Notes: generated by a model not told the origin, from the sequence alone. Shown: positions 15,986-24,746, counted from the stretch's first letter. The stretch is DNA of 64,000 nt from JAVBNT01 sp031551355 (GCA_031551355.1 JAVBNT010000038.1:20541-84540), one strand, 5' to 3'. Numbers and translations are program-made.

Positions 15986-17671
15986 TTAGTCCTTGAATGT
16001 CTTTATCCACTCCAAAAAATCATATTCCTGGGGGTTGACAATCAGCGTTGTTTCTCCGGATATTGTGACCATGCCCGGCGGCATGCCTTTTTTCTTGGCG
16101 ACATTTTTCGCCAGGGTATATGATACCGGTACTTTTGCCGATTTTTTTGCTTTCGAGAAATATGCGGCAATGGTAGCCGCCCTGACAATCACTTCGTTGG
16201 GCATTTTTTCACCGCTTTTAGTCCTTATTATCACATGACTTCCGGGGATTCCTCTGGTATGGAACCACAGATCCGCTTTGTTTGATATTTTAAGACTAAT
16301 CTCGTCGTTCTGTTCAGGGTTTTTTCCGGCAATAATGTCAAAGTTTTTGTAGGAATATCTTCTTGGGCCGGATGTAAAATGACTTTCTTTTGGTGCTGTT
16401 TTGCTCTGCCAGTTGAATAGATCAGAGGCATCCAAAAGCTGATATTCTTCAGTCGCTTTTTCCAGTTTCTCAAGATTTTCTTTAGCAATGATGATTTTCG
16501 AATTGCACTCATCAAGCCTCTGAGTTAAGATCGGAATTCCCCGCTGTGACTTTTTGAACTTCTCAAAATATTTTTGGGCATTGTCGCTGGCGGAAAGTGA
16601 CGGATCCAATTCTATCTCTACTGTAGACGGCGGCGATTCATAGATGTCATCTACTTTTATACTCGTATCTTTCAGTCTTATCATATAAAGATTGGTTAGT
16701 ATCAGCTCGCCTTTGCGCTTTAGTTGCCTGTTTTTTTCCAGCTTTTCCAGATCGCCGGCGATGGCGGTTCGCTTTTTTAGCAGTTTTTCCAGCTCTTTTT
16801 TAAGCCGCAGCCTTAGTTCCTTTTTACGGGTTTCAAAATTCTCTTCCCTGTTGGCATTTTTATAAAAAGAGCAAAGCATATCGTTGACGCTGGAATGTTT
16901 TTCCGCCTCACCATCTCCGTGACCACCTATATCCCATAGAGAATATTTTTCCATTATGCCGTTTTGCGAGTAAGTCGTCGGCGCTAATTTTCCGCTCTCT
17001 ATTTTTTGAAAAAAGTCATTCCACTTTTCCAGCAGTCCGGGATAATCCGTTACCTCTCCGCTTTGAACTGCAAGCAGCTGCTCTGCGGTCTCCTTTGAAA
17101 AGCCGATAAAAGTTTTTATTATTTTATCATTGAGCTTACCGGTGCCGTTTTCGAAGATGGTTTTTAATCGTTCTGCCGCCTGCGGTGACAGCGGATCACA
17201 TTTGTGCGGCGGCAAGGAGGGAGCATAGTAATCTTTGTTTTCAGACATTCTTTTATCGCCCATGGTTCTGTAGGAACCCAGTACCTTATTGTTTCCCGAC
17301 AGAAGTATGATATTGCCGTCTCGTTCATGAAACTCAAAAATCAGCTGCCATTGCGAAATTTTGTCACTGAAATTGAAGATGCTCCTTTTTTCAAATCCCT
17401 GGTTCTCTACGCCTGTAAGCCTTCTTCCCTGCAGGTATTTTCTCATGAGCATACAAAAAGACGACGGCTCTTTGCCGGCGGCTTTTTTGCCGTCAATAAG
17501 GTGAAATCTTTTATCTTCACCTTTTAGCTTTACAAACAAATTTTGCTCAACGATCCCGTAAAACTGGAAGATATAGCTTCCGTCGGACATCTCGTATATT
17601 TTTCTTAAAATATTGCCGCTCAGAATATTTGTCAGTTCTCTTGAGATTAAATATGTAATAATGCCGTCCAT
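15986..17671 (-). CDS. rqcH: NFACT-family ribosome quality-control protein RqcH
   Basis: The 561-residue protein carries the NFACT-N domain at the start (MDGIITYLISRELTNIL), a long charged coiled-coil middle (about residues 280-420) and the C-terminal NFACT-R domain (SGPRRYSYKNFDIIAGKNPE, KADLWFHTRGIPGSHVIIRT, VPVSYTLAKNVAKKKGMPPG). RqcH (Rqc2/FbpA homologue) binds stalled 50S-peptidyl-tRNA complexes and directs C-terminal Ala tailing. Length and domains are complete. It is transcribed alone, behind the terminator of the upstream phospholipase-like operon. Confidence 0.93.
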   Translation of the reverse strand: MDGIITYLISRELTNILSGNILRKIYEMSDGSYIFQFYGIVEQNLFVKLKGEDKRFHLIDGKKAAGKEPSSFCMLMRKYLQGRRLTGVENQGFEKRSIFNFSDKISQWQLIFEFHERDGNIILLSGNNKVLGSYRTMGDKRMSENKDYYAPSLPPHKCDPLSPQAAERLKTIFENGTGKLNDKIIKTFIGFSKETAEQLLAVQSGEVTDYPGLLEKWNDFFQKIESGKLAPTTYSQNGIMEKYSLWDIGGHGDGEAEKHSSVNDMLCSFYKNANREENFETRKKELRLRLKKELEKLLKKRTAIAGDLEKLEKNRQLKRKGELILTNLYMIRLKDTSIKVDDIYESPPSTVEIELDPSLSASDNAQKYFEKFKKSQRGIPILTQRLDECNSKIIIAKENLEKLEKATEEYQLLDASDLFNWQSKTAPKESHFTSGPRRYSYKNFDIIAGKNPEQNDEISLKISNKADLWFHTRGIPGSHVIIRTKSGEKMPNEVIVRAATIAAYFSKAKKSAKVPVSYTLAKNVAKKKGMPPGMVTISGETTLIVNPQEYDFLEWIKTFKD

Positions 17672-17695
17672 TTTTATTCCTTTAATTATAAATAA

Positions 17696-17728
17696 AGAGC
17701 CCGACGGACCAAACCGCTAAAGGGCTCT
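17696..17728 (-). terminator. Rho-independent terminator of the PLD-like operon
   Basis: AGAGCCC (17696-17702) pairs with GGGCTCT (17722-17728). On the minus strand the stem is followed by TTATTTATAATT, directly after the stop of the gene ending at 17755 and just before rqcH. Confidence 0.75.
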
Positions 17729-17754
17729 TATATCAATATTTTTTATTTAAATTA

Positions 17755-20265
17755 TTATTGTTTTGCCGCCATCTCGGCAATCTCCTCATCTCTTGAGCGC
17801 AAGAGCTTAAGCTCCTTGCCGTCGATGGTAATTTTGCTGGCCTTTATCGGCTCCGCAGATGAAGCACCCTGGAAAATATCTTCTCCCGGTTTCAGCTGTG
17901 ACAGGATTGCCGCTACTTTTTTCTGGCATGCCAGACCTTTTTCAATGTCGAAAAATTCGCCGAAGAACTTTGAAATTGTTTCTTTATTCTCTTCCACGGT
18001 AGGATCCATGGCCGCCATTGTTCTTATCTGGCTGTTAAGGCTGGCAAACTCCACTTTTGTTGTGCTGTCTTCAAAATTGTTACATGTCAGCTTTACTTTG
18101 ATGCCTCTCTTGCCCGTTTCCTGAAGCAGTTCGCCCAGTTCCCTGTCACCGTCAATACTGGCCCTGTCAATGGTAATCTCCTGCTGTGCATCCTGAATTC
18201 CGGCTTTCTGCCAGTGTTCGGAGAATTTGCCGCGGGCGATTCTGAGCATCTCCTCGTGGGTAACCATATTTCCGAATCCGCGTGTCTCATCCATAGACTG
18301 TCTCGACAGGCTGTGACTGCCGACATATGCTTTTTCCTGATCTATTTCGATATAGTTATTGCTGAGCGAGTCAATTTTCATTTGTGCAACATTGGCGCCG
18401 CTTGCTTTTAAATCCTCAATCATTGCCGCATCCTGCGGTTTGAGTTTTCTCGGTCCGAGTATGATATGTACCGGTATACCCTGTTTGGCTTTGGCTTTGA
18501 TTATTTCCGCCATTTTTCTGTCGGTAAGTTCCTTGGTGGTTATCTTAATACTCTTTTCCGCACTGTTTAAGAGACTGGTCAGCTGCTGTCTGGCGTTCCC
18601 CGGACTTGCGACCACTTCCGATGTTGGCGACAACTCGGCAGCTTTTCCGCTGGCAGACGTTTTTTCCGCATCAGCGCGCAGCATTGTTTCAATTTCTTTT
18701 ACGTCTTTTTCCGAGATGTTTATAACTCCGTAAGAGTTGTTGTATTTGAATGCCGAACCGGAAAGGTTGTCCGGGAATGTTATTGATTCCTTACCGTCGA
18801 CAAGGACACAGGTTCCCTGCATGGATTTGTATGTCGAGTCGGTCATTTGTACTTTTACGCCGGCTTCTTCAAGTTCTTTGGCTGTGTCAATGTTAATAAC
18901 GCAGTTCGGATCCCAGGGGAATGGATTCTGCGGCATCATTACCGTTACTTCCACGCCGTCTTTGGCTGCCTTCTTTAATGCGTTTTTCGTGCCGCCGTCG
19001 GAGAAAAGGTTCGTCTGGATAATGACTTCCTTCTCAGCTGTTCTGATCGCCCCTTTTACCGCAGAGCCGATGGCACTGGGATCGCTTATAACCATTTTTG
19101 AGGGAATCGCAAATCCTTTATCCCGGTAACGGTCTATCACTCCGGCCAACTGTTCTTTTTCATCGTGGAAGATATATCCAAGTTCACGGTTTTTGTCAAT
19201 TGCGGACATGCTGAAGTTTTGCGAGCCGATATATGTCTTGGATTCTTTCGTGCCTTCATCAATATTCACGGCTTTGGCATGTATGTACGGCGTAACAAGG
19301 AAGCTTACGTCCGCACCTTTGAGTGCGAGATATGCAGCATTTTGCATGTTACCCTGGGCGATTCCCGGATCGGTAAGTGTCAATTCGGTTTTTACGCCTT
19401 CGCTGAGTTTCTGTGCCAGAAGGTCGATAACGCCTTTATCCGTAAAGCCCTGCTGCAATACATGTATGGATTGCTTTGCGTTACCGATAAGACCGGTCAG
19501 CTTGTCCCTGGCATTGTCGGGACTGATTACCAGATTTGTCTCACCCATGTCAGGCAGTTCAACTCTTTCCCAGTCGGAATTGAATATCGTCTGAATCTGA
19601 TTTACTACCTTGGGGTTTTCAATCATGATAGCCCCGAGATCGAGATTCTTTTTGAACGTTGAACTTCCTAGATTGCCGGTAAGTATCAGCGCTTTTTCGC
19701 CGTCAAAAACCATACTCTTTTCATGAGTGACCCTGCTTTTGGAGAATACCGGATTATCCGGTTTGTACTCGGCGCCTGCGGCAACGAGCTCTTCGATGGC
19801 TTTTTCACTGGGGTTTGCTTTTTGCTGAGTCCAGTAGAACGGATCGTCTTCAACCATCAGCCTTACCTTAACACCTCTGTCAAGGGCGTTGTGGAAGGCA
19901 GTCATCAATTCGGGGGTGTTGGCCGTTATAATATAGATATGAAGGTCTATTGATTCTTTGGCATTGTCAATCATGGAAACAAGGGTTTCCAGACCGTTTT
20001 CTTTCATAACGACAATGTCCGGAGCCGGATCCAGAGGGGCCGCTTTTTGCGGGGATTGTGATTCAGGTTTTGCTGATGCGGGAGCTGTTTGCTTCGGCTT
20101 TGCCTTTGAACGTGAGGCAGACAGGCTTATATCGGCCACATCAGCCGTCGAAACCGAACTACTGCTTTCAGGAGCGGCCTTGGCAGGTATTGGCGTTTGA
20201 TCGTTTTGCTGTATTCCTATTGAAATGCTCTGGGGAAAATTAAAGTTCAAGTTGCCAATATTCAT
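17755..20265 (-). CDS. Four-repeat phospholipase-D-like protein
   Basis: The 836-residue protein has an Ala/Pro/Ser-rich N-terminal 80 residues and then four phospholipase-D-type repeats. Repeats 1 and 2 keep the HxK core (H181/K183 in VTHEKSMVFDGE and H329/K331 in YIHAKAVNIDEG) with downstream GNLGSS and GSQNFS. Repeat 3 reads MQGTCVLVDG and repeat 4 NNYIEIDQEKAYVGSH, so both have lost His and Lys. PLD enzymes use two HxK motifs in one active site, so repeats 1 and 2 could form a working phosphodiesterase while 3 and 4 are structural. No classical signal peptide is present. Its promoter matches those of the glycine-zipper genes at 32-38 kb. Substrate unknown. Confidence 0.85.
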   Translation of the reverse strand: MNIGNLNFNFPQSISIGIQQNDQTPIPAKAAPESSSSVSTADVADISLSASRSKAKPKQTAPASAKPESQSPQKAAPLDPAPDIVVMKENGLETLVSMIDNAKESIDLHIYIITANTPELMTAFHNALDRGVKVRLMVEDDPFYWTQQKANPSEKAIEELVAAGAEYKPDNPVFSKSRVTHEKSMVFDGEKALILTGNLGSSTFKKNLDLGAIMIENPKVVNQIQTIFNSDWERVELPDMGETNLVISPDNARDKLTGLIGNAKQSIHVLQQGFTDKGVIDLLAQKLSEGVKTELTLTDPGIAQGNMQNAAYLALKGADVSFLVTPYIHAKAVNIDEGTKESKTYIGSQNFSMSAIDKNRELGYIFHDEKEQLAGVIDRYRDKGFAIPSKMVISDPSAIGSAVKGAIRTAEKEVIIQTNLFSDGGTKNALKKAAKDGVEVTVMMPQNPFPWDPNCVINIDTAKELEEAGVKVQMTDSTYKSMQGTCVLVDGKESITFPDNLSGSAFKYNNSYGVINISEKDVKEIETMLRADAEKTSASGKAAELSPTSEVVASPGNARQQLTSLLNSAEKSIKITTKELTDRKMAEIIKAKAKQGIPVHIILGPRKLKPQDAAMIEDLKASGANVAQMKIDSLSNNYIEIDQEKAYVGSHSLSRQSMDETRGFGNMVTHEEMLRIARGKFSEHWQKAGIQDAQQEITIDRASIDGDRELGELLQETGKRGIKVKLTCNNFEDSTTKVEFASLNSQIRTMAAMDPTVEENKETISKFFGEFFDIEKGLACQKKVAAILSQLKPGEDIFQGASSAEPIKASKITIDGKELKLLRSRDEEIAEMAAKQ

Positions 20266-20271
20266 AAAATA

Positions 20272-20595
20272 CTACCTGCCTTTCTGAACTAAGGACGTTA
20301 TGTCCTGTAAAAAACGGACTAATTCATCCAAACTCTCAAGGTTGCCGATGACATTTACAATATCCCGGTTTTCCTTGTCATAGCTGAATTGTTTGCCTAA
20401 AAGCATAATCGGTTGATTTGTTTCGTCGAGAAGTCTCGAAAATTGATATCTTATCCGTCCTTTGGGATTAATATAGAACTGATGATTTATCCCGTTTTCT
20501 TCTTTTACCGCACTGATATTTTCCGTGACCGATGAATCAAATCCGGCTTCTTCGAGAATTTTTATAATAACCTCAGTATTGAAGTCCCAAGCCAT
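20272..20595 (-). CDS. Small hypothetical protein upstream of the PLD-like gene
   Basis: The 107-residue acidic protein (MAWDFNTEVIIKILEEAGF at the start, LESLDELVRFLQDITSLVQ at the end) has no signal peptide or membrane helix and looks like a small alpha/beta protein. The size and fold pattern recall YbjN-like or secretion-chaperone proteins, but I cannot assign a family. The ATG at 20595 has GGAG seven bases upstream. Only six bases separate it from the PLD-like gene, so a partner or chaperone role is a reasonable guess. Confidence 0.7.
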   Translation of the reverse strand: MAWDFNTEVIIKILEEAGFDSSVTENISAVKEENGINHQFYINPKGRIRYQFSRLLDETNQPIMLLGKQFSYDKENRDIVNVIGNLESLDELVRFLQDITSLVQKGR

Positions 20596-20646
20596 ACATA
20601 ATCTCCTAAACGTTATTAAAAGATTGTTCAATATTTTTACAATTGA

Positions 20647-20701
20647 ATTATACCATGTTTACTTTCTTCAATGATTGCATAAAATGTTAAGATAATGTTA
20701 A
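20647..20701 (-). promoter_or_regulatory. Promoter with TTAACA direct repeat (regulon site 1)
   Basis: On the minus strand TTAACA occurs at 20701-20696 and again at 20690-20685, exactly 11 bp apart. TATAAT (20652-20647) begins 38 bp after the start of the second copy. No TTGACA-like -35 sits at the right distance. The same geometry is found before three glycine-zipper genes. The remaining gene-free sequence from 20702 to 21012 contains nothing else I can name, apart from a TATAAT at 20956 that may serve the pseudopilin gene. Confidence 0.7.
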
Positions 20702-21012
20702 TATTTGGAAATGTTTTGCTCTGCTGTTCGTTAAGCGGCGGGCGGAGAGTTAGATGCGCATCACTGCATGCAGGTGACGCAGATGTGTCTCAGTGATAAT
20801 TTTAAAACGCAATCAATCATGATTGTAGCCGTAAATATCCGCAATGCTTATCCGGGCAGTAACGCTGCTATATTATTAATTTTGCCGTTGGTTGCAAAAA
20901 TAAAAAGATTTTAGGTATTATTGCTGTTTGACTTTCCGTAATCAATTTTTTCTGTTATAATTTTAGAAAATAGAACTTAGTTAAAATATAATTTTTAGGA
21001 GGGCATTCTATT

Positions 21013-21726
21013 TTGTTAAGATTAAGAAAGAGAAAAAAAGGCTTTACTTTAGTGGAAATGGCGTTGGTGATTCTGATAACTTCCGTTCTGGTTATTATAG
21101 CTTTTTCATCACTTATGGGCCGCCAAAAGCACGCCGCATTTGAAGCAAAGGCCAGTTCCCTGAAAGACTATCTCACTAAATGTGCTTCTTACTCTAATAC
21201 AACCGGGCAAACTCTTTATTTACGTTTTCAAACCCAGGACGATGGAGCAGGGGCACCTGTTTCCGCGATTATTGCTGTTCCTATGATACCGCATCAGCTA
21301 CCTGCGGATATTGCCAACTGGAGGCCGGATGATGCCGCGATTTCAACTGTGAATGGAGTCAGTACGCCCTGGGTAAGGTGTTCACTTGCTCTCTGGGGGA
21401 TGACAAACAATACCGACCATAGCAAACGTCCTCTGCTTAACAACGGCCAACTGTCCGGAGATCTGGCGGAGAGGTCTGTCACTGCAAACGACATAGAGAT
21501 TAATCCCGGAAGTTCACCGGCTTACGTTATTGGGCGCGTTGAAACTGTTAATATGAGAAATCCTCATAACCATAATCATGATACGTTCCCGGTAATTATT
21601 ATGGATAATGCTATAGGAAGTAAACGTACTATGTCTTATGCCCTTGAAGTTATGGGCAGCGGAAGTGTTAATATGTATTTTGGAAAATTTAGAAACAGCC
21701 AATTTTCTTACACCCCTAAACAGTAA
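21013..21726 (+). CDS. Type IV pilin/pseudopilin-like protein
   Basis: The 237-residue protein starts with a short basic leader and a prepilin cleavage site, KKKG followed by FTLVEMALVILITSVLVIIA, with the conserved Glu at +5. PilD-type peptidase would cut after Gly and methylate Phe. The rest is a globular domain rich in Asn and Gly. The TTG start has AGGAGGG nine bases upstream. It stands alone, with no pilus assembly genes nearby, so it may be a minor pseudopilin of a system encoded elsewhere. Confidence 0.87.
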   Translation: MLRLRKRKKGFTLVEMALVILITSVLVIIAFSSLMGRQKHAAFEAKASSLKDYLTKCASYSNTTGQTLYLRFQTQDDGAGAPVSAIIAVPMIPHQLPADIANWRPDDAAISTVNGVSTPWVRCSLALWGMTNNTDHSKRPLLNNGQLSGDLAERSVTANDIEINPGSSPAYVIGRVETVNMRNPHNHNHDTFPVIIMDNAIGSKRTMSYALEVMGSGSVNMYFGKFRNSQFSYTPKQ

Positions 21727-21729
21727 TGT

Positions 21730-22287
21730 CTATTGCCCGATTGCGGAATCAATTATATTAAAATCAATGGATTCTTTGACTGAGAAGGCCTGCCCGGAAG
21801 AAATTATTTTTTCCAGCAGGTCTTTGTTTAATCCGGTGTATTTTTGAAGGTATGATATAATCAGATCTTTTGCCGAGACGATCGCCATGCCGGCTTTTTC
21901 AAGATCCGTATCACCGCTGTCTTTTACCCATAGATTTTGTTGCAGGGAAATTTTTGAGTGCCCCAGCGCAAACCGAAGACCTTTTGTTCCGGCGCAAAGA
22001 AGTATGGCTGCACCTCCTGATGCTTCTTCAAGGCATATGGTCGACACATTATTTTTTATTTTGTCTATTTTGTCACAAATAGACAGGAATGACCTTACGT
22101 TTCCTCCGGAAGAGTTTATATACAGATCAATTTTACCGTCGTTAGCCGATAAAATATCCAGCATCTCTTCTATTTGCAGGCCAATATTTTCGGTAAGCAC
22201 CCCGTCAATAAGGATAATTCTTTTTTCTATAAGATTTTTATGCATTTCCTGAAGGCGCTCTGTTACGGTTTTCACGGTTTTACTCAT
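21730..22287 (-). CDS. ClpP-like protein with incomplete catalytic triad
   Basis: The 185-residue protein has the ClpP fold: RIILIDGVLTENIG, DLYINSSGGNVRSFLSICD, and the nucleophile region EEASGGAAILLCAG with Ser90. The catalytic His of ClpP lies in MIHQP, but here the segment reads ISLQQN, with Gln116 at that place, and no Asp is found where the third residue should be (LEKIISSGQAFS). It may be a ClpR-like inactive subunit or act without proteolysis. No Clp ATPase or second clpP gene lies in the window. It converges on the pseudopilin gene with a three-base gap. Confidence 0.8.
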   Translation of the reverse strand: MSKTVKTVTERLQEMHKNLIEKRIILIDGVLTENIGLQIEEMLDILSANDGKIDLYINSSGGNVRSFLSICDKIDKIKNNVSTICLEEASGGAAILLCAGTKGLRFALGHSKISLQQNLWVKDSGDTDLEKAGMAIVSAKDLIISYLQKYTGLNKDLLEKIISSGQAFSVKESIDFNIIDSAIGQ

Positions 22288-22394
22288 CGATGGCTCCTAC
22301 CTGATTATTTTTTGCAGGTTTTATGTTCTGCAAGCGTAAATATCTTCCCTGTAGTACAGTTATGGCGGAAAATATATTTTTCAGGAAATAATTT

Positions 22395-23351
22395 ATGAAT
22401 AAAGCGATTGTAATTGTTCCTGGTGAACCTTCGGGGGTCGGGCCGGAAATAACGATTGGTGCGCTCAGAGAGTTGTTTGCCGGTGGTTTTGCTCAAAAGG
22501 TTGTTGTTTTTTTTGATGAAAATACGCTGAGCAGACTTGCTGCTGCCGTTGGGCCTTTGAATGAAATGCTCTTGTTTAATGATAAATCTTTTTTTTCCGA
22601 TTTTATGCCGGGTAAATTTTTTTATATACCGGTCGCCGCTACGGATGAAAAATCCGTTGCTGTCACGGCAATAAGAAACGCAGCCGATTTTTGCTTGGAA
22701 AAACCCGGCGGCAGAATAATGGTTACCGGACCGATAAACAAATGTATCAGCAACAGTTGTATAGGCTCTCCGTTAGGGCATACTGAAATTTTATCACTGT
22801 ATACAGGGGGGGAAAATCTTGAGACCGTGTTCTGTCTTGACGGGTTGAAAGTTTTTTTTCTGAGCCGCCATCTGAGTCTTGCCGAAGCTCTGAAACTTGT
22901 AAGGAAGGATAATATTTTAAAGGCAATCCGGTCGATGTATACCAATATGAAGATTCTTGGCTGTGCTGCTCCCAGGCTTGGTATTGCCGGGCTTAATCCG
23001 CATGCCGGCGACAATGGTTTATTTGGCAGGGAAGAGAAGGATGAGATTTATCCTGCTGTAATGCAGGCTTTGACGGAGGGTATTGACGTTACCGGCCCAA
23101 TCGGCGCTGATTCTGTTTTCTTTCAGGGATTTTCCGGCCGGTTTGATGCGGTTTTGTCGTTGTACCATGATCAGGGACATATTGCCCTTAAGAGCAGAGA
23201 CTTTTTCGCAACTGTGACGATGACGCTGGGAATGCCTTTTCTACGGACATCCGTTGACCATGGAACAGCTGAAGATATAGCCTGGAAGGGGATGGCAAAA
23301 AACGACAGCATGGTAAATGCAATTTTACTGGCGGAAAAACTTTTATTTTAG
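22395..23351 (+). CDS. pdxA: 4-hydroxythreonine-4-phosphate dehydrogenase (PdxA-like)
   Basis: The 318-residue protein shows the PdxA pattern: VPGEPSGVGPEITIGAL at the start, MVTGPINKCISN with SPLGHTEIL, GLNPHAGDNGLFG, YHDQGHIALK and VDHGTAEDIAWKG, which include the metal-binding histidines. PdxA oxidises 4-phosphohydroxy-L-threonine with NAD on the way to pyridoxal phosphate. PdxA2-type enzymes acting on four-carbon sugar acids have similar motifs, so that remains possible without pdxJ nearby. The start is preceded by AGGAAA. A tRNA gene follows. Confidence 0.9.
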   Translation: MNKAIVIVPGEPSGVGPEITIGALRELFAGGFAQKVVVFFDENTLSRLAAAVGPLNEMLLFNDKSFFSDFMPGKFFYIPVAATDEKSVAVTAIRNAADFCLEKPGGRIMVTGPINKCISNSCIGSPLGHTEILSLYTGGENLETVFCLDGLKVFFLSRHLSLAEALKLVRKDNILKAIRSMYTNMKILGCAAPRLGIAGLNPHAGDNGLFGREEKDEIYPAVMQALTEGIDVTGPIGADSVFFQGFSGRFDAVLSLYHDQGHIALKSRDFFATVTMTLGMPFLRTSVDHGTAEDIAWKGMAKNDSMVNAILLAEKLLF

Positions 23352-23360
23352 GAAAATCAC

Positions 23361-23389
23361 TTGACAGGTGTTTAATAATTTTCTATAAT
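23361..23389 (+). promoter_or_regulatory. Consensus sigma-70 promoter of tRNA-Gln
   Basis: TTGACA (23361-23366) and TATAAT (23384-23389) are both perfect matches with the optimal 17-bp spacing. Transcription would begin near 23396, a few bases before the tRNA at 23404. This shows that the housekeeping promoter consensus of the organism is standard. Confidence 0.88.
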
Positions 23390-23403
23390 TACCTGCGTAT
23401 GAT

Positions 23404-23475
23404 TGAGGCGTAGCCAAGTGGTAAGGCATCGGTCTTTGGATCCGACATTCCCTGGTTCGAATCCAGGCGCCTCAG
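23404..23475 (+). tRNA. tRNA-Gln (anticodon TTG)
   Basis: The 72-nt sequence folds as a full cloverleaf. The acceptor stem is TGAGGCG with CGCCTCA, the D arm is GCC with GGC, the anticodon loop is CTTTGGA (anticodon TTG), and the T arm is CCTGG-TTCGAAT-CCAGG, with G as discriminator. The T-T opposition at the base of the anticodon stem is also seen in E. coli tRNA-Gln. The CCA end is not encoded. A T-tract follows directly. Confidence 0.95.
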
Positions 23476-23477
23476 TC

Positions 23478-24038
23478 TTATTTTTTTTGAGCTTTTGCGA
23501 TGTATTCGGCAAATTTATTTACAAATAAATCGCGTTTTTCTTTTGAAGGGAAAAATTTAAACGGGATGGCATGCGCTCCCTTATCGTCAGAAGTAATAAA
23601 AAACAGATAATCTTCGCTTTCTTCAAATCCGGCAATTTCATCCCATCTTATTTTTAGATCGCCGTAACTCGTCTTTACTTCAATTCCATCATCACCGATA
23701 ATGTAATTTCTTGTGCCCTCTATCTGCAGTTCTGCCGCCGATTTTTTCATAAAAGATTTTTCGGTGTGTCCGATTGTGAATTTATGAATTATTTCCGGAA
23801 CAACTCTCAGGCCGAAAATAACGGCTATTACCAGCGTGCATATCAGCATAGTCTCGAGAAAAGACTTCATATCGCCAATGTTCATCATCAGCGATACCAG
23901 CAGCATAATTAAAAAAAGCATAATCGCCTGATTTAATCTTTTCCCGAGAGGAATTGTTCCGTTTAGGCGTATATAATTGTATAAGGCAAACATGTCTTTG
24001 TTTGTCAGTTCGATTACAACTCTGTTTGTGTTTTCCAT
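23478..24038 (-). CDS. YcxB-like membrane protein
   Basis: The 186-residue protein has two close transmembrane helices (about residues 37-55 and 63-82) and a C-terminal soluble domain with EVKTSYGDLKIRWDEIAGF and ESEDYLFFITSDDKGAHAIP, typical of YcxB-type proteins. The function of the family is unknown. It is a distant relative of the gene at 6932, with the same layout. It ends 3 bases from the tRNA and may share a transcript with the Cys-rich gene upstream, from which a strong hairpin separates it. Confidence 0.75.
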   Translation of the reverse strand: MENTNRVVIELTNKDMFALYNYIRLNGTIPLGKRLNQAIMLFLIMLLVSLMMNIGDMKSFLETMLICTLVIAVIFGLRVVPEIIHKFTIGHTEKSFMKKSAAELQIEGTRNYIIGDDGIEVKTSYGDLKIRWDEIAGFEESEDYLFFITSDDKGAHAIPFKFFPSKEKRDLFVNKFAEYIAKAQKK

Positions 24039-24051
24039 AAAATTTTTGCTG

Positions 24052-24077
24052 CAGAGGCCGTAAAGTTACGGCCTCTG
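24052..24077 (-). terminator. Strong intercistronic hairpin
   Basis: CAGAGGCCGTAA and TTACGGCCTCTG form a perfect 12-bp stem with a two-base loop between the Cys-rich gene and the YcxB-like gene. Only a weak U-rich segment follows on the minus strand (CAGCAAAAATTTT), so it may be a terminator or a stabilising/attenuating structure. Confidence 0.6.
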
Positions 24078-24092
24078 AGAAGATTTAATCGG

Positions 24093-24746
24093 TTATTTAG
24101 ACTGTTCGGTCTTTTTATTTTTCTCTATAGAATACAGATATCCCGAATTTTTCGACCATTTTTTGTCGATGAAACTGTTTTTGGCATCATAAATTTGCAG
24201 TGCCTGATACATTCCCATATCATTTACGTATTTTACGAATACTTTAGGCAGTTTTTCCGGTTTTATCCAGTAAGGATGCATTTCTGTTTTTGATGTGGCG
24301 GCCAGACTGATGCTCTTTCCGTCTTTGAGTAAAATTTTATATCCCGGTCCGTCTTTTTCAGCTTTTCCGATGACAATATAAGTATTTTTTCCGGCAGGCA
24401 TTGCATCTGTTTTATCAAATTTCTTTTTTACACAGCGGCATTTTTCGCAGCAAAGGCAGGCTCCTTTGCAAGTGCATACCATTTCACATTTGCAGTCTTT
24501 GCAGCATTTACAGTCTCCGAGGCACTCGCATTTTTCCTTACATACGCATTTTTTGCAGCAACTGCACTTGCCGCCGCATTTGCATGACTGTATGCATTTA
24601 CAGTCTTTGCAGCATTTGCAGTTTACTTCCATCTTTGTTGCTTTTGTTTCCTTTGCCGGTGCGGCAGGCTCAGCTGCGAACAGGCTGCAGGATATAAGAA
24701 TCATCCAGGCCGCAAAGATTGCAGCAATTTTTGCAATAGCTCTCAT
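24093..24746 (-). CDS. Secreted cysteine-repeat (metallothionein-like) protein
   Basis: The 217-residue protein has a hydrophobic export signal (residues 8-25) with a possible lipobox LISC at Cys20. Residues 43-105 hold 26 cysteines in 63 residues, arranged as 3.5 copies of an 18-residue unit with the pattern CxCCxxCxCxxxCxCxxx. The remaining 110 residues are a cysteine-free domain (NTYIVIGKAEKDGPGYKILL, WIKPEKLPKVFVKYVND). The density and regular spacing suggest thiolate metal clusters, as in metallothioneins, but outside the cytoplasm, where a disulfide-bonded rigid structure is also possible. I know no named family with this architecture. Confidence 0.8.
   Translation of the reverse strand: MRAIAKIAAIFAAWMILISCSLFAAEPAAPAKETKATKMEVNCKCCKDCKCIQSCKCGGKCSCCKKCVCKEKCECLGDCKCCKDCKCEMVCTCKGACLCCEKCRCVKKKFDKTDAMPAGKNTYIVIGKAEKDGPGYKILLKDGKSISLAATSKTEMHPYWIKPEKLPKVFVKYVNDMGMYQALQIYDAKNSFIDKKWSKNSGYLYSIEKNKKTEQSK

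Noticed and set aside
20702..21012. Riboswitch (c-di-GMP or other) before the pseudopilin gene
   Set aside because: GC-rich words near 20735-20790 suggested structure, but I could not match the conserved core of any riboswitch class.
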